Assembly: GCA_022821585.1 (NCBI GenBank)
Contig: JAJEDI010000062.1
Span: 1 to 64,000 of the forward strand
DNA from: Caldilineaceae bacterium
Lineage (GTDB): Bacteria; Chloroflexota; Anaerolineae; Caldilineales; Caldilineaceae
Direction of reading: 5' to 3'
Length of the DNA: 64,000 nt
The notes under the pieces are model-generated. The model did not search any database, was not told the origin of the DNA, and was given only the letters and a program-made list of their open reading frames with translations. The translations under genes and the position numbers were made by a program. Each line of letters opens with the position of its first letter. The stretch's first letter is position 1. Positions 17,803 to 26,082 of this stretch are shown here, piece by piece.

Positions 17803-18809
17803 CAGGCCATGATCTTCAGTTTCTCATACGGTACGACCAACCGCAGCGGTTCGTCGTTGTAGAATCGCTGGATGTCGAAAACGATCTCTTCGACCAGGCG
17901 CATGCGGTTCTCGACCGTGTGGCCGGAAACGTGGGGGGACAGGAAGACATTGTCGAGATCGCGGATGGGGTGGTCGGGGGACAAGGGTTCCGGCTCGAAA
18001 ACATCGATGTAGGCGTTGAAGCGGTCCTTCTGCAGCTCGGCAACCAGGGCATCCTGATCCAGAACCCAGGAGCGGGCGGTGTGTACGAAGAGTGCGCCGT
18101 CGCGAATCGACTGGAAATGGGCGCGGGTGATCATCTTTCTGGTTTCGGGTGTGATCGGAGCGTGCACCGAGATGATATCGGAATCGGCAAAGATCTCTTC
18201 GAGGGAGACGCTGCGCACATCGAGCAGGAGGGCGTCTTCCTGGCTGAGATAGGGGTCGTAGACCGACACGTCGCAGTTGAAGGGTTTGAGCAGACCGATG
18301 ACGCGGCGGCCCACCATGCTGGCGCTGACGAGCCCCACTTTTTTGGAATAGAGAGAGTGACCGGGCCAGTTGGGGGCGGGTTTCCAGCCGCGTTCGACCT
18401 TCATGGTTTGTTCGTAGGGCCAGAGATTGCGCTGGCCGCTGAGCATGGCCCAGAGGGTGTATTCAGCGACGGACTCGGCGATGACATCGGCGGCGCTGAG
18501 GAGGACGATGCCGCGTTCGTGGCCGGATTCTGCCAGGCGCGTCTTGACCGAGCCGGCGGCATGACCGACGATCTGCAGGTCGTCGGCTGCGGCTACATGT
18601 TCTTCGGTGATGAGAGGCGACCCCCAGGAGGTGACCACGACTGACGCGCCGGGGATCATTTCGAGCAGCTCGTCGCTTGTGTAGTTGCGATCCAGCTTGT
18701 TCCAGATCACGGTGCCCAGGCTTTCCAGTATTGAGACAGTCTCAGGGGAGAGAATATCTTCGGAGAGGCCAACCGGGGGCAGGTAGAGGATTTTTCGTTC
18801 TTGCGCCAT
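17802..18809 (-). CDS. D-isomer-specific 2-hydroxyacid dehydrogenase
   Basis: This 335-residue NAD-dependent dehydrogenase interconverts D-2-hydroxyacids and 2-oxoacids. The catalytic triad is in place: Arg in HTARSWVLDQDALV, Glu in DVFEPEPL and His in LSPHVSGHT. The dinucleotide turn is atypical: VGLVSASMVGR instead of GxGxxG, keeping only the last glycine. It is translationally coupled to the flavoprotein downstream (TGATG overlap) and lies 9 bases after the second permease gene, so it belongs to the importer operon. It could be a phosphoglycerate-, glyoxylate- or sugar-acid-directed enzyme; the sequence does not decide. Confidence 0.88.
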   Translation of the reverse strand: MAQERKILYLPPVGLSEDILSPETVSILESLGTVIWNKLDRNYTSDELLEMIPGASVVVTSWGSPLITEEHVAAADDLQIVGHAAGSVKTRLAESGHERGIVLLSAADVIAESVAEYTLWAMLSGQRNLWPYEQTMKVERGWKPAPNWPGHSLYSKKVGLVSASMVGRRVIGLLKPFNCDVSVYDPYLSQEDALLLDVRSVSLEEIFADSDIISVHAPITPETRKMITRAHFQSIRDGALFVHTARSWVLDQDALVAELQKDRFNAYIDVFEPEPLSPDHPIRDLDNVFLSPHVSGHTVENRMRLVEEIVFDIQRFYNDEPLRLVVPYEKLKIMA

Positions 18810-18818
18810 GCGAATGTG

Positions 18819-19673
18819 TTAGCCTTTCACGCCACTGAGCGAGATGCCGCGGATAATATAGCGTTGCATGAGTACAAAGACGATCAGAGTCGGGAGAAAG
18901 CCGAGCACTGCGCCGGCCATGTCCAGTCCTGCGTCGCCGCCGGAGCGCGCCACAGTGCCCAGACCGACGGTCAGGGTGCGCATATCGGATTTGGAAGTGA
19001 CGATCATGGGGTAGAAAAAGGAGTTCCAGTTGCCCATAAAGCGCAGGACGGCCAGCGTCGCCATGGTGGGTACGACCTGCGGCATGAGCACGTGCCACCA
19101 GTTCTGCCAGAGGTTGGCGCCGTCGATGGTTGCGGCATCGTCATAGTCGCGGGGGATGCTCAGGTAGGCCTGGCGCAGCAGGAAGGTACCGAAAATGGAG
19201 GCGAACCAGGGTCCGATCAGAGCGGTATAGGTGTTCACCAGGCCTAATCGCGAGAGAACGACAAATTGAGGCACGATCAGGGCTGTATCGGGCATGATAA
19301 GAATGCCCAGGAAGAGCATAAAAATAACGTTCTTGCCCCAGAAATTGCCCCGGGCAAAGGCATATCCGGCCATGCTAGAGGTGATTACTCCGCCCAGAGT
19401 TGATATGACGGCGACATAGACACTGTTGAAGAGCCAGCGCAGCGCGTCTGTACGGGCAAAGAGTGTCTGGAAATTCTCCAGTGTCATTGGCACCGGGATC
19501 AGTTCGATTGGGAAGGTGATAAAGCGGATGTTTTGCGTGAGAGATACAGACAGCATGATCAGAAACGGCCCAACGGTTGTAATCGCCACCGCGGCCATCA
19601 GTATGTAGATGATCGTCTCTCGAATCAGGTTGGGTTTTTCGACTGATTCGCTGCTGGTTTCGGAAACAGACAT
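18819..19673 (-). CDS. CUT1-type ABC transporter permease (MalG-like)
   Basis: This 284-residue protein has six membrane spans with the EAA loop DYDDAATIDGANLWQNWWHV. It is the second permease of a carbohydrate-type importer. The ATG at 19673 is used because it starts the hydrophilic leader before the first span, with TTGGAG about 9 bases upstream; the longer frame enters a region between genes without membrane character. Its partner lies 101 bases upstream and the hydroxyacid dehydrogenase 9 bases downstream. Confidence 0.9.
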   Translation of the reverse strand: MSVSETSSESVEKPNLIRETIIYILMAAVAITTVGPFLIMLSVSLTQNIRFITFPIELIPVPMTLENFQTLFARTDALRWLFNSVYVAVISTLGGVITSSMAGYAFARGNFWGKNVIFMLFLGILIMPDTALIVPQFVVLSRLGLVNTYTALIGPWFASIFGTFLLRQAYLSIPRDYDDAATIDGANLWQNWWHVLMPQVVPTMATLAVLRFMGNWNSFFYPMIVTSKSDMRTLTVGLGTVARSGGDAGLDMAGAVLGFLPTLIVFVLMQRYIIRGISLSGVKG

Positions 19674-19774
19674 CTGGAGAACTCCAAAGCGATCATTCCA
19701 AGACAAAAAGTCAGGCGCCGGTCTCTTCTGACAAGGGCTATTCCGGGTGACCGGCAGTTTTCCTACCAATTCAG

Positions 19775-20692
19775 CTAATAAACGTCGTCTCCAAAACGCA
19801 GATAGCGGGACTGAATCAGTGCGATGATCAGAATAATGAGAAAGAAGAGAATCGACAGCGCGGATGCGTAACCGAAGCGGCCAAAGTTGAAGGCTTCGTT
19901 GTAGATCTGGTAGACCACGGTCGTTGTCGCGTTTACAGGTCCGCCGCCGGTCAGAATGAAGATTGAACCGAAGACCTGCAGTGCGCCGATGGTGGCGATA
20001 ACGATGATAAAGGCGGCGGTTGGGCGCAGAAGTGGAATGGTGACGTAGCGATGGAGACGCCATCCATTGGCGCCATCCACTTTGGCGGCATCATAGAGCT
20101 CATTGGGGATGGCCTGCAGCCCGGCCAGCCAGATGACCATAAAATAACCGAACGCCTCCCACAGGCTGATGCCGACAATGCTGGGCATGGCCTGGTACAC
20201 ATCGATTAACCATTTCTGGGGCGGGATGCCGACAAGCCCGATCAGGAAGTTAAGGGGGCCATCGGGGCGGGGAGAAAGGAAGCGGCGAAAGATCAGGGCG
20301 AGGACCGCCACCGAGGTAATGTTGGGGAGAAAGTAGATGGCGCGGAAGGCTTTCATGCCCCGAAGCGGCCGGTTCACCAGGATAGCGACGCCGAGTGAGG
20401 CCACCACCAGGAGCGGGATATACATGAGCGTAAACCAGGCCGTGTTGAGCATGGCCTTGTGGAGCTTGGCATCGGTGAACATACGCACAAAGTGATCCAG
20501 CCCAACAAACTCGCGCGTCGAGAGCAGATCGGTCTTGAGGACGCTGTAACGGAACATTGAAAACCAGGGGACCAGATTGAATAGCACGAAGACCAAGGCG
20601 TTGATGATGATAAAGGGATACCAGGGCAGGGAACTCCGCAATCGTTTCAGAAATTGGGAGGAGGCACGCTGGGATGTATTGGCAACGGCCAT
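19775..20692 (-). CDS. CUT1-type ABC transporter permease (MalF-like)
   Basis: This 305-residue protein has six spans and the EAA loop ELYDAAKVDGANGWRLHRYV, followed by FILTGGGPVNATTTVVYQIY. It forms the importer channel with the following permease. The ATG at 20692 is chosen over a GTG two codons upstream because GGAGAA is then spaced 8 bases away. A strong hairpin separates it from the binding-protein gene. Confidence 0.9.
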   Translation of the reverse strand: MAVANTSQRASSQFLKRLRSSLPWYPFIIINALVFVLFNLVPWFSMFRYSVLKTDLLSTREFVGLDHFVRMFTDAKLHKAMLNTAWFTLMYIPLLVVASLGVAILVNRPLRGMKAFRAIYFLPNITSVAVLALIFRRFLSPRPDGPLNFLIGLVGIPPQKWLIDVYQAMPSIVGISLWEAFGYFMVIWLAGLQAIPNELYDAAKVDGANGWRLHRYVTIPLLRPTAAFIIVIATIGALQVFGSIFILTGGGPVNATTTVVYQIYNEAFNFGRFGYASALSILFFLIILIIALIQSRYLRFGDDVY

Positions 20693-20711
20693 GATCACGT
20701 TCTCCGTTCAG

Positions 20712-20779
20712 AACAAAAAATCGCAGAGTTGTCGGGAAGGGAGTTCGTCCTGCTTCTCCGCAACTCTGCGATCTTTGTT
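20712..20779 (-). terminator. Attenuator-like hairpin with T-run between binding-protein and permease genes
   Basis: AACAAAAAATCGCAGAGTTG (20712-20731) pairs with CAACTCTGCGATCTTTGTT (20761-20779), a stem of about 18 bases around a 29-base loop. Read leftward, the core stem ends in CTGCGATTTTTTG, so it looks like an intrinsic terminator. As the downstream permeases need the same transcript, partial read-through is likely, giving more binding protein than permease. Confidence 0.75.
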
Positions 20780-20806
20780 GGGCTTACTGCAAGAGAGCTG
20801 GCTCCA

Positions 20807-22123
20807 TTATCCGTACTGTTCCAGCAGAAGCGCATCAATTTCGGTCTTGATGGTCTCCAACGCTTCTTCGACGGTGGCCTGACCAAGCACGGCCGCCTGG
20901 AATTGCGGGCCGGCAACCACTTTACTCTCCTGCCAGAGGGTATTGGTGTCGACGCCGGCAAACAGGAGCGGTCCGAAGCGGTCTACGTACTCGGCCGTGC
21001 AGGGGGCAGGATTCCAGACTTCCTTGGATTTGTTGCCGACGGGCGTGGTGCCTGCCAGGTTGGCGCGTGTCCCGACCTGTTCCGGCATAATCATGTACTT
21101 GACCCACGTGACCGCGGCGTCAACCGCGTCGCTTTGACTGGTGATGGCCCATCCCTGACCCGAGACGATGCCGGACACCGCAGTAATTGAACTGTCCATG
21201 CTGCGCGCGTGGCCAATTACATACTCCAGATCCGGGTTTGCTTCAACGTCTTGCACGCAGGCTGCATCTTCCCTGCGTGCAGTCACCTGTTCCAACGAGA
21301 GCCAGTAGTCGGGCAGGCCACCCTGTTCATCGACGCTGCCGATGGCGTATTCCAGCGGGACCCAGCCCTCCTGGAACTCTTTGACCCAGCGGGTCAAGGC
21401 ATCGATGACGGGCTGTTCGAGAAAATTGGAGTCGGTGCGGTCGTCCGTATAGACCTGGCCGCCTGCTTCGTGTACCGTAACCAGAAATCCGCCCCAGCTG
21501 AAGGTACTGAGGCTTTCCAGATACCAGTTCTGTTCTGCGGCCCGTTCACCCAAGGCATAGAGTTCGTCCCATGTCTGGAACGAAGCGGTGGCCGGGTCAT
21601 AGCCCAGTTCTGACAGCAGTCCGCCGTTGTAAGCAATGCCATTGACTTCGGCTTCGATAAGCGGCATGTAGAGGACACCGTCAAGGCTTGCTGCATCGAT
21701 TTCGGCGGCGTGATAGTCGGCCAGATCGTCGGCCGTGAGCAGGTCGTCAAGACCAAGGATCACACCTTTGGTGATATAGGCCGGCACGGTATCGGTGGTG
21801 GCATCCCAGATATCGGGCGCCTCGCCGGCTGCGGCCGCGGCGTAGAGTTTCTCGCGACGCCCGCCCCAGGGCTGTACCTCAACCTGCACCATGATGTCAG
21901 GATGGGCTGCATGGAAGCCCTCATTCAGAGGGGCATAGACGATGTCCCCGTCGTTTTCGGTGCGGGGATAGGCCCAAACGTCGATGGTCGTTGTTTCCAT
22001 TCCTGCGTCACCGCTATCGGCTGCGGGCGCGGCCGGGGCGACACAGGCCGCCAAAGCCGAAGTAACGGTTACGCCGGCTGATAGCTGCAAGAATTGGCGT
22101 CGGCTCAATACTGGTTGCTTCAT
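20807..22123 (-). CDS. ABC transporter substrate-binding lipoprotein (family 1)
   Basis: This 438-residue binding protein has a Tat signal (SRRQFLQL) and a lipobox ending LAAC, followed by an Ala/Pro-rich tether. The two-lobe pattern is visible: TTIDVWAYPRTENDGDIVYA, GEAPDIWDATTD, ITSQSDAVDAAVTWVKYM. The ATG at 22123 is chosen because GGAGGAA is spaced 4 bases before it; a second in-frame ATG lies four codons upstream. It opens the operon that continues through two permeases, a hydroxyacid dehydrogenase, a dimethylglycine dehydrogenase-like protein and a DmdA-like protein. Despite belonging to the sugar-binding class, its ligand could be another polar compound. Confidence 0.92.
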   Translation of the reverse strand: MKQPVLSRRQFLQLSAGVTVTSALAACVAPAAPAADSGDAGMETTTIDVWAYPRTENDGDIVYAPLNEGFHAAHPDIMVQVEVQPWGGRREKLYAAAAAGEAPDIWDATTDTVPAYITKGVILGLDDLLTADDLADYHAAEIDAASLDGVLYMPLIEAEVNGIAYNGGLLSELGYDPATASFQTWDELYALGERAAEQNWYLESLSTFSWGGFLVTVHEAGGQVYTDDRTDSNFLEQPVIDALTRWVKEFQEGWVPLEYAIGSVDEQGGLPDYWLSLEQVTARREDAACVQDVEANPDLEYVIGHARSMDSSITAVSGIVSGQGWAITSQSDAVDAAVTWVKYMIMPEQVGTRANLAGTTPVGNKSKEVWNPAPCTAEYVDRFGPLLFAGVDTNTLWQESKVVAGPQFQAAVLGQATVEEALETIKTEIDALLLEQYG

Positions 22124-22209
22124 GGGTTCCTCCATTGGGAATTATATGGAAATCGGTAACCGCAAATTCGGAATGGGTGAAGTATGAGTTTTTGTGTGGC
22201 GGTTGCGTG

Positions 22210-22240
22210 ATTATAGCGCAAAGGATGTGAAATGGGACAA
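22210..22240 (-). promoter_or_regulatory. Putative promoter of the second importer operon
   Basis: On the minus strand a perfect TATAAT lies at 22210-22215 and TTGTCC at 22235-22240, separated by 19 bases. The predicted start lies about 80 bases before the binding-protein gene. The spacer is longer than ideal. Confidence 0.5.
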
Positions 22241-22261
22241 TTTATGGGGCTGGTACGGTCC

Positions 22262-23638
22262 CTAATGGAGTCTTGCGCTAAGGTTGTCGGCGACAATTGC
22301 CTTCGCCACCGACTCCTGCCCGCCGTTGGTCAGATCTTTGACAGTGACTGTACCGTCCGCCAGCTCCGTCCCTCCTAAGAGAAGGGCAACCGGGATGTTG
22401 CGTTCCTCGGCGTATCTGAACTGGCGTCCGAGGTTGTCCAGGTCCGGGTAGAGGTCGACGCGCAAGCCGGCCTCACGCAGCGCATGTGCAAGCTCTACGT
22501 TGGCGGCCAGCGTCTCGCGGTCGAAGTTGGTAATCAGGACCTGAGGTTGTCCGGCCAGTTTTTGGGGGAAAAGGTCGCGTTCCTCCATGATGAGCAGGAT
22601 GCGCTCCAGGCCCAGGCTGAAGCCGCAAGCGGGGATCGAGCGGTTGCTGAACATGCCGATCAGGTCGTCGTAGCGACCGCCGGCGCCGCCAGAGCCGCTC
22701 AGAGTGGGGAACTCGATTTCGTAGATGGGCCCGGTATAGTAACTCAGGCCGCGCGCCAGGTATGGGTCGATGCGGATGTGGTCGCCGGCCGGGCCTGTCT
22801 GCGTCAGCGTCACAACATCTTTCAATTCAGACACTGCTTGCGCGCCGTTGGCGGAGCAGGCCAGATTTTCCTCCAGCCAGCAGAGCGACGCGTCCGTATC
22901 TTCCGGTGCGGCGGCCATCAGTTCCAGAAGGGCTGTCGCGGCCTTCTGATCGAGGCCCCGGGCGCTCAGCTCCTTCTCTACGCCGTCCAGGCCGATCTTG
23001 TCCAGCTTGTCGACGGCGACCAGCGCTTCCGATTCCAGTTCGGCGGACACGCCGGTCACTTCCATCAGGCCGCGCAGTACGCCGCGGTGATTCAGGCGCA
23101 GGAGAAAGCCGGACGCATCGCGCCCGCGGAAGCCGAGCTCCTGCAGGACCTGGGCACCGGCGTTGAGGACCTCAGCTTCAACCAGCTGGCTGGAGGAGCC
23201 GACTACGTCCAGATCGCACTGGTAGAACTCGCGGAAACGGCCCTTGGCAGGGCGGTCGGCGCGGTAGACGGGCGCGATGTGGTAGCGCTTGAAGTAGCGG
23301 GGAAGCTGGTTGCTGTACTCGGCGACGATGCGGGCGAGCGGAACAGTGAGGTCGTAGCGCAGGCCAGCGTCGGCGATTTCGTCTTGGGTTGGGGAGTCGG
23401 CGAGGGCTCGTTGCAGCTTGGCGCCGCGCTTGGCGACGCGGAAGATCAGCTGGTCGCCCTCTTCGCCGTACTTGCCGAGCAGGGTATCCAGTCGCTCCAT
23501 CACCGGTGTGTCGAGCGGTTCGAAGCCGTAGCTTTGGTAGACGCGCTCTATCACATCAATGACATATTGGCGGCGCAGTACGTCGAGGGGCAGGAAGTCG
23601 CGGGCGCCGCTGATCGGCTTGGTTTGGAATCGGGCCAC
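22262..23638 (-). CDS. hisS: Histidine--tRNA ligase
   Basis: This 458-residue class II aminoacyl-tRNA synthetase charges tRNA-His. Motif 2 is seen as FKRYHIAPVYRADRPAKGRFREFYQCD, the histidine-A loop as LARGLSYYTGPIYE and motif 3 as CGFSLGLERILLIM. The C-terminal anticodon-binding domain begins near residue 355 (QVLITNFDRETL). The length is a little above the bacterial norm (about 425), due to the region around 215-265. It begins MARFQTKPISGARDFLP, the usual family start. It sits alone between the ParA gene and the importer promoter. Confidence 0.97.
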   Translation of the reverse strand: MARFQTKPISGARDFLPLDVLRRQYVIDVIERVYQSYGFEPLDTPVMERLDTLLGKYGEEGDQLIFRVAKRGAKLQRALADSPTQDEIADAGLRYDLTVPLARIVAEYSNQLPRYFKRYHIAPVYRADRPAKGRFREFYQCDLDVVGSSSQLVEAEVLNAGAQVLQELGFRGRDASGFLLRLNHRGVLRGLMEVTGVSAELESEALVAVDKLDKIGLDGVEKELSARGLDQKAATALLELMAAAPEDTDASLCWLEENLACSANGAQAVSELKDVVTLTQTGPAGDHIRIDPYLARGLSYYTGPIYEIEFPTLSGSGGAGGRYDDLIGMFSNRSIPACGFSLGLERILLIMEERDLFPQKLAGQPQVLITNFDRETLAANVELAHALREAGLRVDLYPDLDNLGRQFRYAEERNIPVALLLGGTELADGTVTVKDLTNGGQESVAKAIVADNLSARLH

Positions 23639-23824
23639 TGAAGTTTCTCCTGGTAGGTCGCGCCGCCAGACTGAAACGGCAGCGTATTCAGCAGCATCTT
23701 ACACGAAGAAACGAGGAGATAGAAAGATTGGGGAGGAGGGGAAGGTCTTCCTGACGCATTCGACCTGACTTGCGCCAGGAACTGTGGCAAAGCGAAGGCA
23801 GCCGTGCTGGTGAATGAACGCCGA

Positions 23825-24844
23825 TTAGCCGGCAGCCACGGTTTCCGGTATGACCATCTGCGCAATTCTATTGGCCAACTGTTTGAAATCCCGGCGGGCG
23901 TCATTGGCCGCTGCTGCATGGCTGCCGATTGCGCCGTCGGCGGTAGTCAGGTGAAAGATGGGTTTGCGGGCTTCCTGCGCCATCGGCACGAGACTACGAA
24001 AATGCTTGACGGTCGCGAGGGCATGCACCTTGTCTAGCGCTGGGGTCGTTGGATAAGGGCCTGCTTTATCGCCCAACAGATTGCGGGCATATTCTTCAGG
24101 CATGCGGTTCACCCATTTGTCATAGGCCTTTACGGGACGGCTGAGACGCACCCCGTGTTGCTGGACGATATAGCCAATAGGTTTCATGGCGCCTGCCGGC
24201 AGTGCAAACTCCGGCTGCTGCCAGTTGTCTTTGCGTTTTCTCCAGTCGCCGCGCCATCGGTTCAGCGAAGGGCCGAGATTTCGCAGCCCCTGGAGCGAGA
24301 AAAGATCTGCACCAAGGGGAACGATGATGTAGTCGGTGGCGATCAGGGCAGAACGGTTTATCGCGCCCAGGTTAGGGCCGACATCAGCCAGGATAATGTC
24401 TGCGTTCATTTGCCGAGCACCGTCTTGCATTACCGCTGCGAAGGCTGTCAGAACACGAAAGGAGCGGTACAACTCGCCGGAACCCAGCGCATTAGGCCAT
24501 TCCGTGGAGAGGACATCTTCAAATCCGGCCAGCGCCAGGTCGCCGGGTATCAGACTGAGCCGGCGAGTAATCTGTACGAGAGCAGGGCTTTGGACATCGC
24601 CCGCACGCGTGAGTGGCCTGACGCACTGCATGATTGTCTGCCCGGCCGCGCTATTGTTGTCTTTCCACAACTCTTCCAGCCGTTCTTCGTTCAGGAAAGC
24701 GGCGGTGAGGTTGGCCTGGGGATCGAGGTCACAGGCGAGAACCTGATAACCTATATCAGACAGCATCCATGCAAGATGATAGACGAGAGAGGTTTTGCCT
24801 ACGCCACCCTTATTGTTGAAAAAGGTAAGAACGGGGACACTCAT
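23825..24844 (-). CDS. ParA/MinD-family ATPase
   Basis: This 339-residue protein is a deviant Walker ATPase: NNKGGVGKTSL at 10-20 is the P-loop with the signature lysine, ACDLDPQANLT is the switch I aspartate region and ILADVGPNLG the Walker B equivalent. Such proteins position plasmids, chromosomes or protein clusters by ATP-driven dimer cycling on nucleoid or membrane. No ParB or parS is seen here; the partner gene, 11 bases upstream, is an AlbA_2/Schlafen ATPase. A chromosomal partition role is therefore unlikely from context, and a two-gene functional unit is more plausible. Confidence 0.85.
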   Translation of the reverse strand: MSVPVLTFFNNKGGVGKTSLVYHLAWMLSDIGYQVLACDLDPQANLTAAFLNEERLEELWKDNNSAAGQTIMQCVRPLTRAGDVQSPALVQITRRLSLIPGDLALAGFEDVLSTEWPNALGSGELYRSFRVLTAFAAVMQDGARQMNADIILADVGPNLGAINRSALIATDYIIVPLGADLFSLQGLRNLGPSLNRWRGDWRKRKDNWQQPEFALPAGAMKPIGYIVQQHGVRLSRPVKAYDKWVNRMPEEYARNLLGDKAGPYPTTPALDKVHALATVKHFRSLVPMAQEARKPIFHLTTADGAIGSHAAAANDARRDFKQLANRIAQMVIPETVAAG

Positions 24845-24855
24845 CTTGCCGCAGC

Positions 24856-26082
24856 CTAAAGTTTTTGCGCTGCATAAATCACGACCCGCACATGGTTGCC
24901 TGAAACATCAAACTCAGGAGGCGGATGTCCTGCCTGCTCCAAGTGCCGTCTGGCGATGTCGATTCCAACGCCGAAACGCTGAACATAGCCCAGGGTTTTC
25001 ATCGCGTCGGCCAGATTGGGGTTGCGGTAGTCGGTGAGCCCCGGCTGGCCGAAATTGTCAACGCCGACCGTTCCGAAGGCTCCGCCGGGGCTGATAACTT
25101 CGATGCGATCTCTAAACCAACTAACGCGAACCGGCGCGTTCGTCGCCTCATACGTTCTGTGCATTATGGCGTTGCGGGTGATCTGTTGCAAGGCTTCCAT
25201 GGGATACAGTGCGGTGCGTAGATCGGTGTCGCCGGAGGTAATATCCACCTCTGTGCGGTTATGCGCGCGCAGTTTTTCATCCAACCGGCGCAGAAGATCG
25301 GAAACAGCGCCGCCAATGTCTTCGCTGTCAAGAATATCATCGGCAAGTTCGTTGCCGCCAATTCTGAGAAACTGCGCGTAGGCGCCTGGCAGAAAGTCCT
25401 GCGGATTCTTGCCAATAGCGAGCAGGCCCAATACTGTCGCGGTGGTCCGCTGGGCGGACTCAATCATCTTCGTCGCGGAAAGTTGCTCACGAAGAGAACG
25501 GTCGTTGGCAGCAAGGATTTCATCTGCAAAGGCAGCGGGCAGATACTCGTTTTCGAACTGTGTGAGGTTGAGATCGGACAGACCGGTAGTAGGTATAGGC
25601 GTGACGTCGAAAGGTCGATCTCCAAATCGCCGCTTCTCATTGAGGATGCGCTCGTCCTGTGCCGTGGCGATACCGCGGCGGGGGCCTATGCGGATGCAGA
25701 TTGAACCTTTGCAGCGTACAGGAGGCGAGTTGGACGGCTGCACGACAACCAGTGCCACCTCTTTGTTCTGCAGCGCTCTTCTTTCTACCGCCAGGGTGGG
25801 AGGCGGCAGGATGTTGCCATCGGTTTTCATATCGGCCAGCTGTTGAAGCAACCGGTCGGTGGCCGATATGCCTACGATAGTGTTATCGTCGCTTACTCCC
25901 ACAAAAACAAGGCCAGGCGCGCCGTGTCCAGGCAGATCGTTGGCAAAAGCACAGATGGTCTCACGGATTCTCTCAGCGGCGCTTCCTGTTAGGGACTCTT
26001 TGAACTCGACGCGGTCAGTTTCGCCCCCGGCGATCACCCGCAAGAGTTCTGCATCAGTAAAATCTGACAATTGCTCGTTCAC
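24856..26082 (-). CDS. AlbA_2 (Schlafen-type) ATP-binding protein
   Basis: This 408-residue protein starts with an AlbA_2 domain (VEFKESL near 25-31; GLVFVGVSDDNTIVGI near 57-72), known from Schlafen proteins and bacterial regulators. The second half carries the GHKL-like ATPase part found in COG2865 proteins (ALQQITRNAIMHRTYEAT; IEVISPGGAFG; RFGVGIDIARRHLEQAG). The GTG at 26082 overlaps the glycosyltransferase stop as GTGA and is chosen because the longer frame runs back through that gene. Homologues are annotated as transcriptional regulators or helicases; some occur in defence loci. It precedes a ParA-type ATPase by 11 bases. Confidence 0.85.
   Translation of the reverse strand: MNEQLSDFTDAELLRVIAGGETDRVEFKESLTGSAAERIRETICAFANDLPGHGAPGLVFVGVSDDNTIVGISATDRLLQQLADMKTDGNILPPPTLAVERRALQNKEVALVVVQPSNSPPVRCKGSICIRIGPRRGIATAQDERILNEKRRFGDRPFDVTPIPTTGLSDLNLTQFENEYLPAAFADEILAANDRSLREQLSATKMIESAQRTTATVLGLLAIGKNPQDFLPGAYAQFLRIGGNELADDILDSEDIGGAVSDLLRRLDEKLRAHNRTEVDITSGDTDLRTALYPMEALQQITRNAIMHRTYEATNAPVRVSWFRDRIEVISPGGAFGTVGVDNFGQPGLTDYRNPNLADAMKTLGYVQRFGVGIDIARRHLEQAGHPPPEFDVSGNHVRVVIYAAQKL

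Noticed and set aside
23825..24844. Chromosomal parA of a parAB-parS locus
   Set aside because: No parB gene or parS palindrome is adjacent and the partner is an AlbA_2 ATPase.
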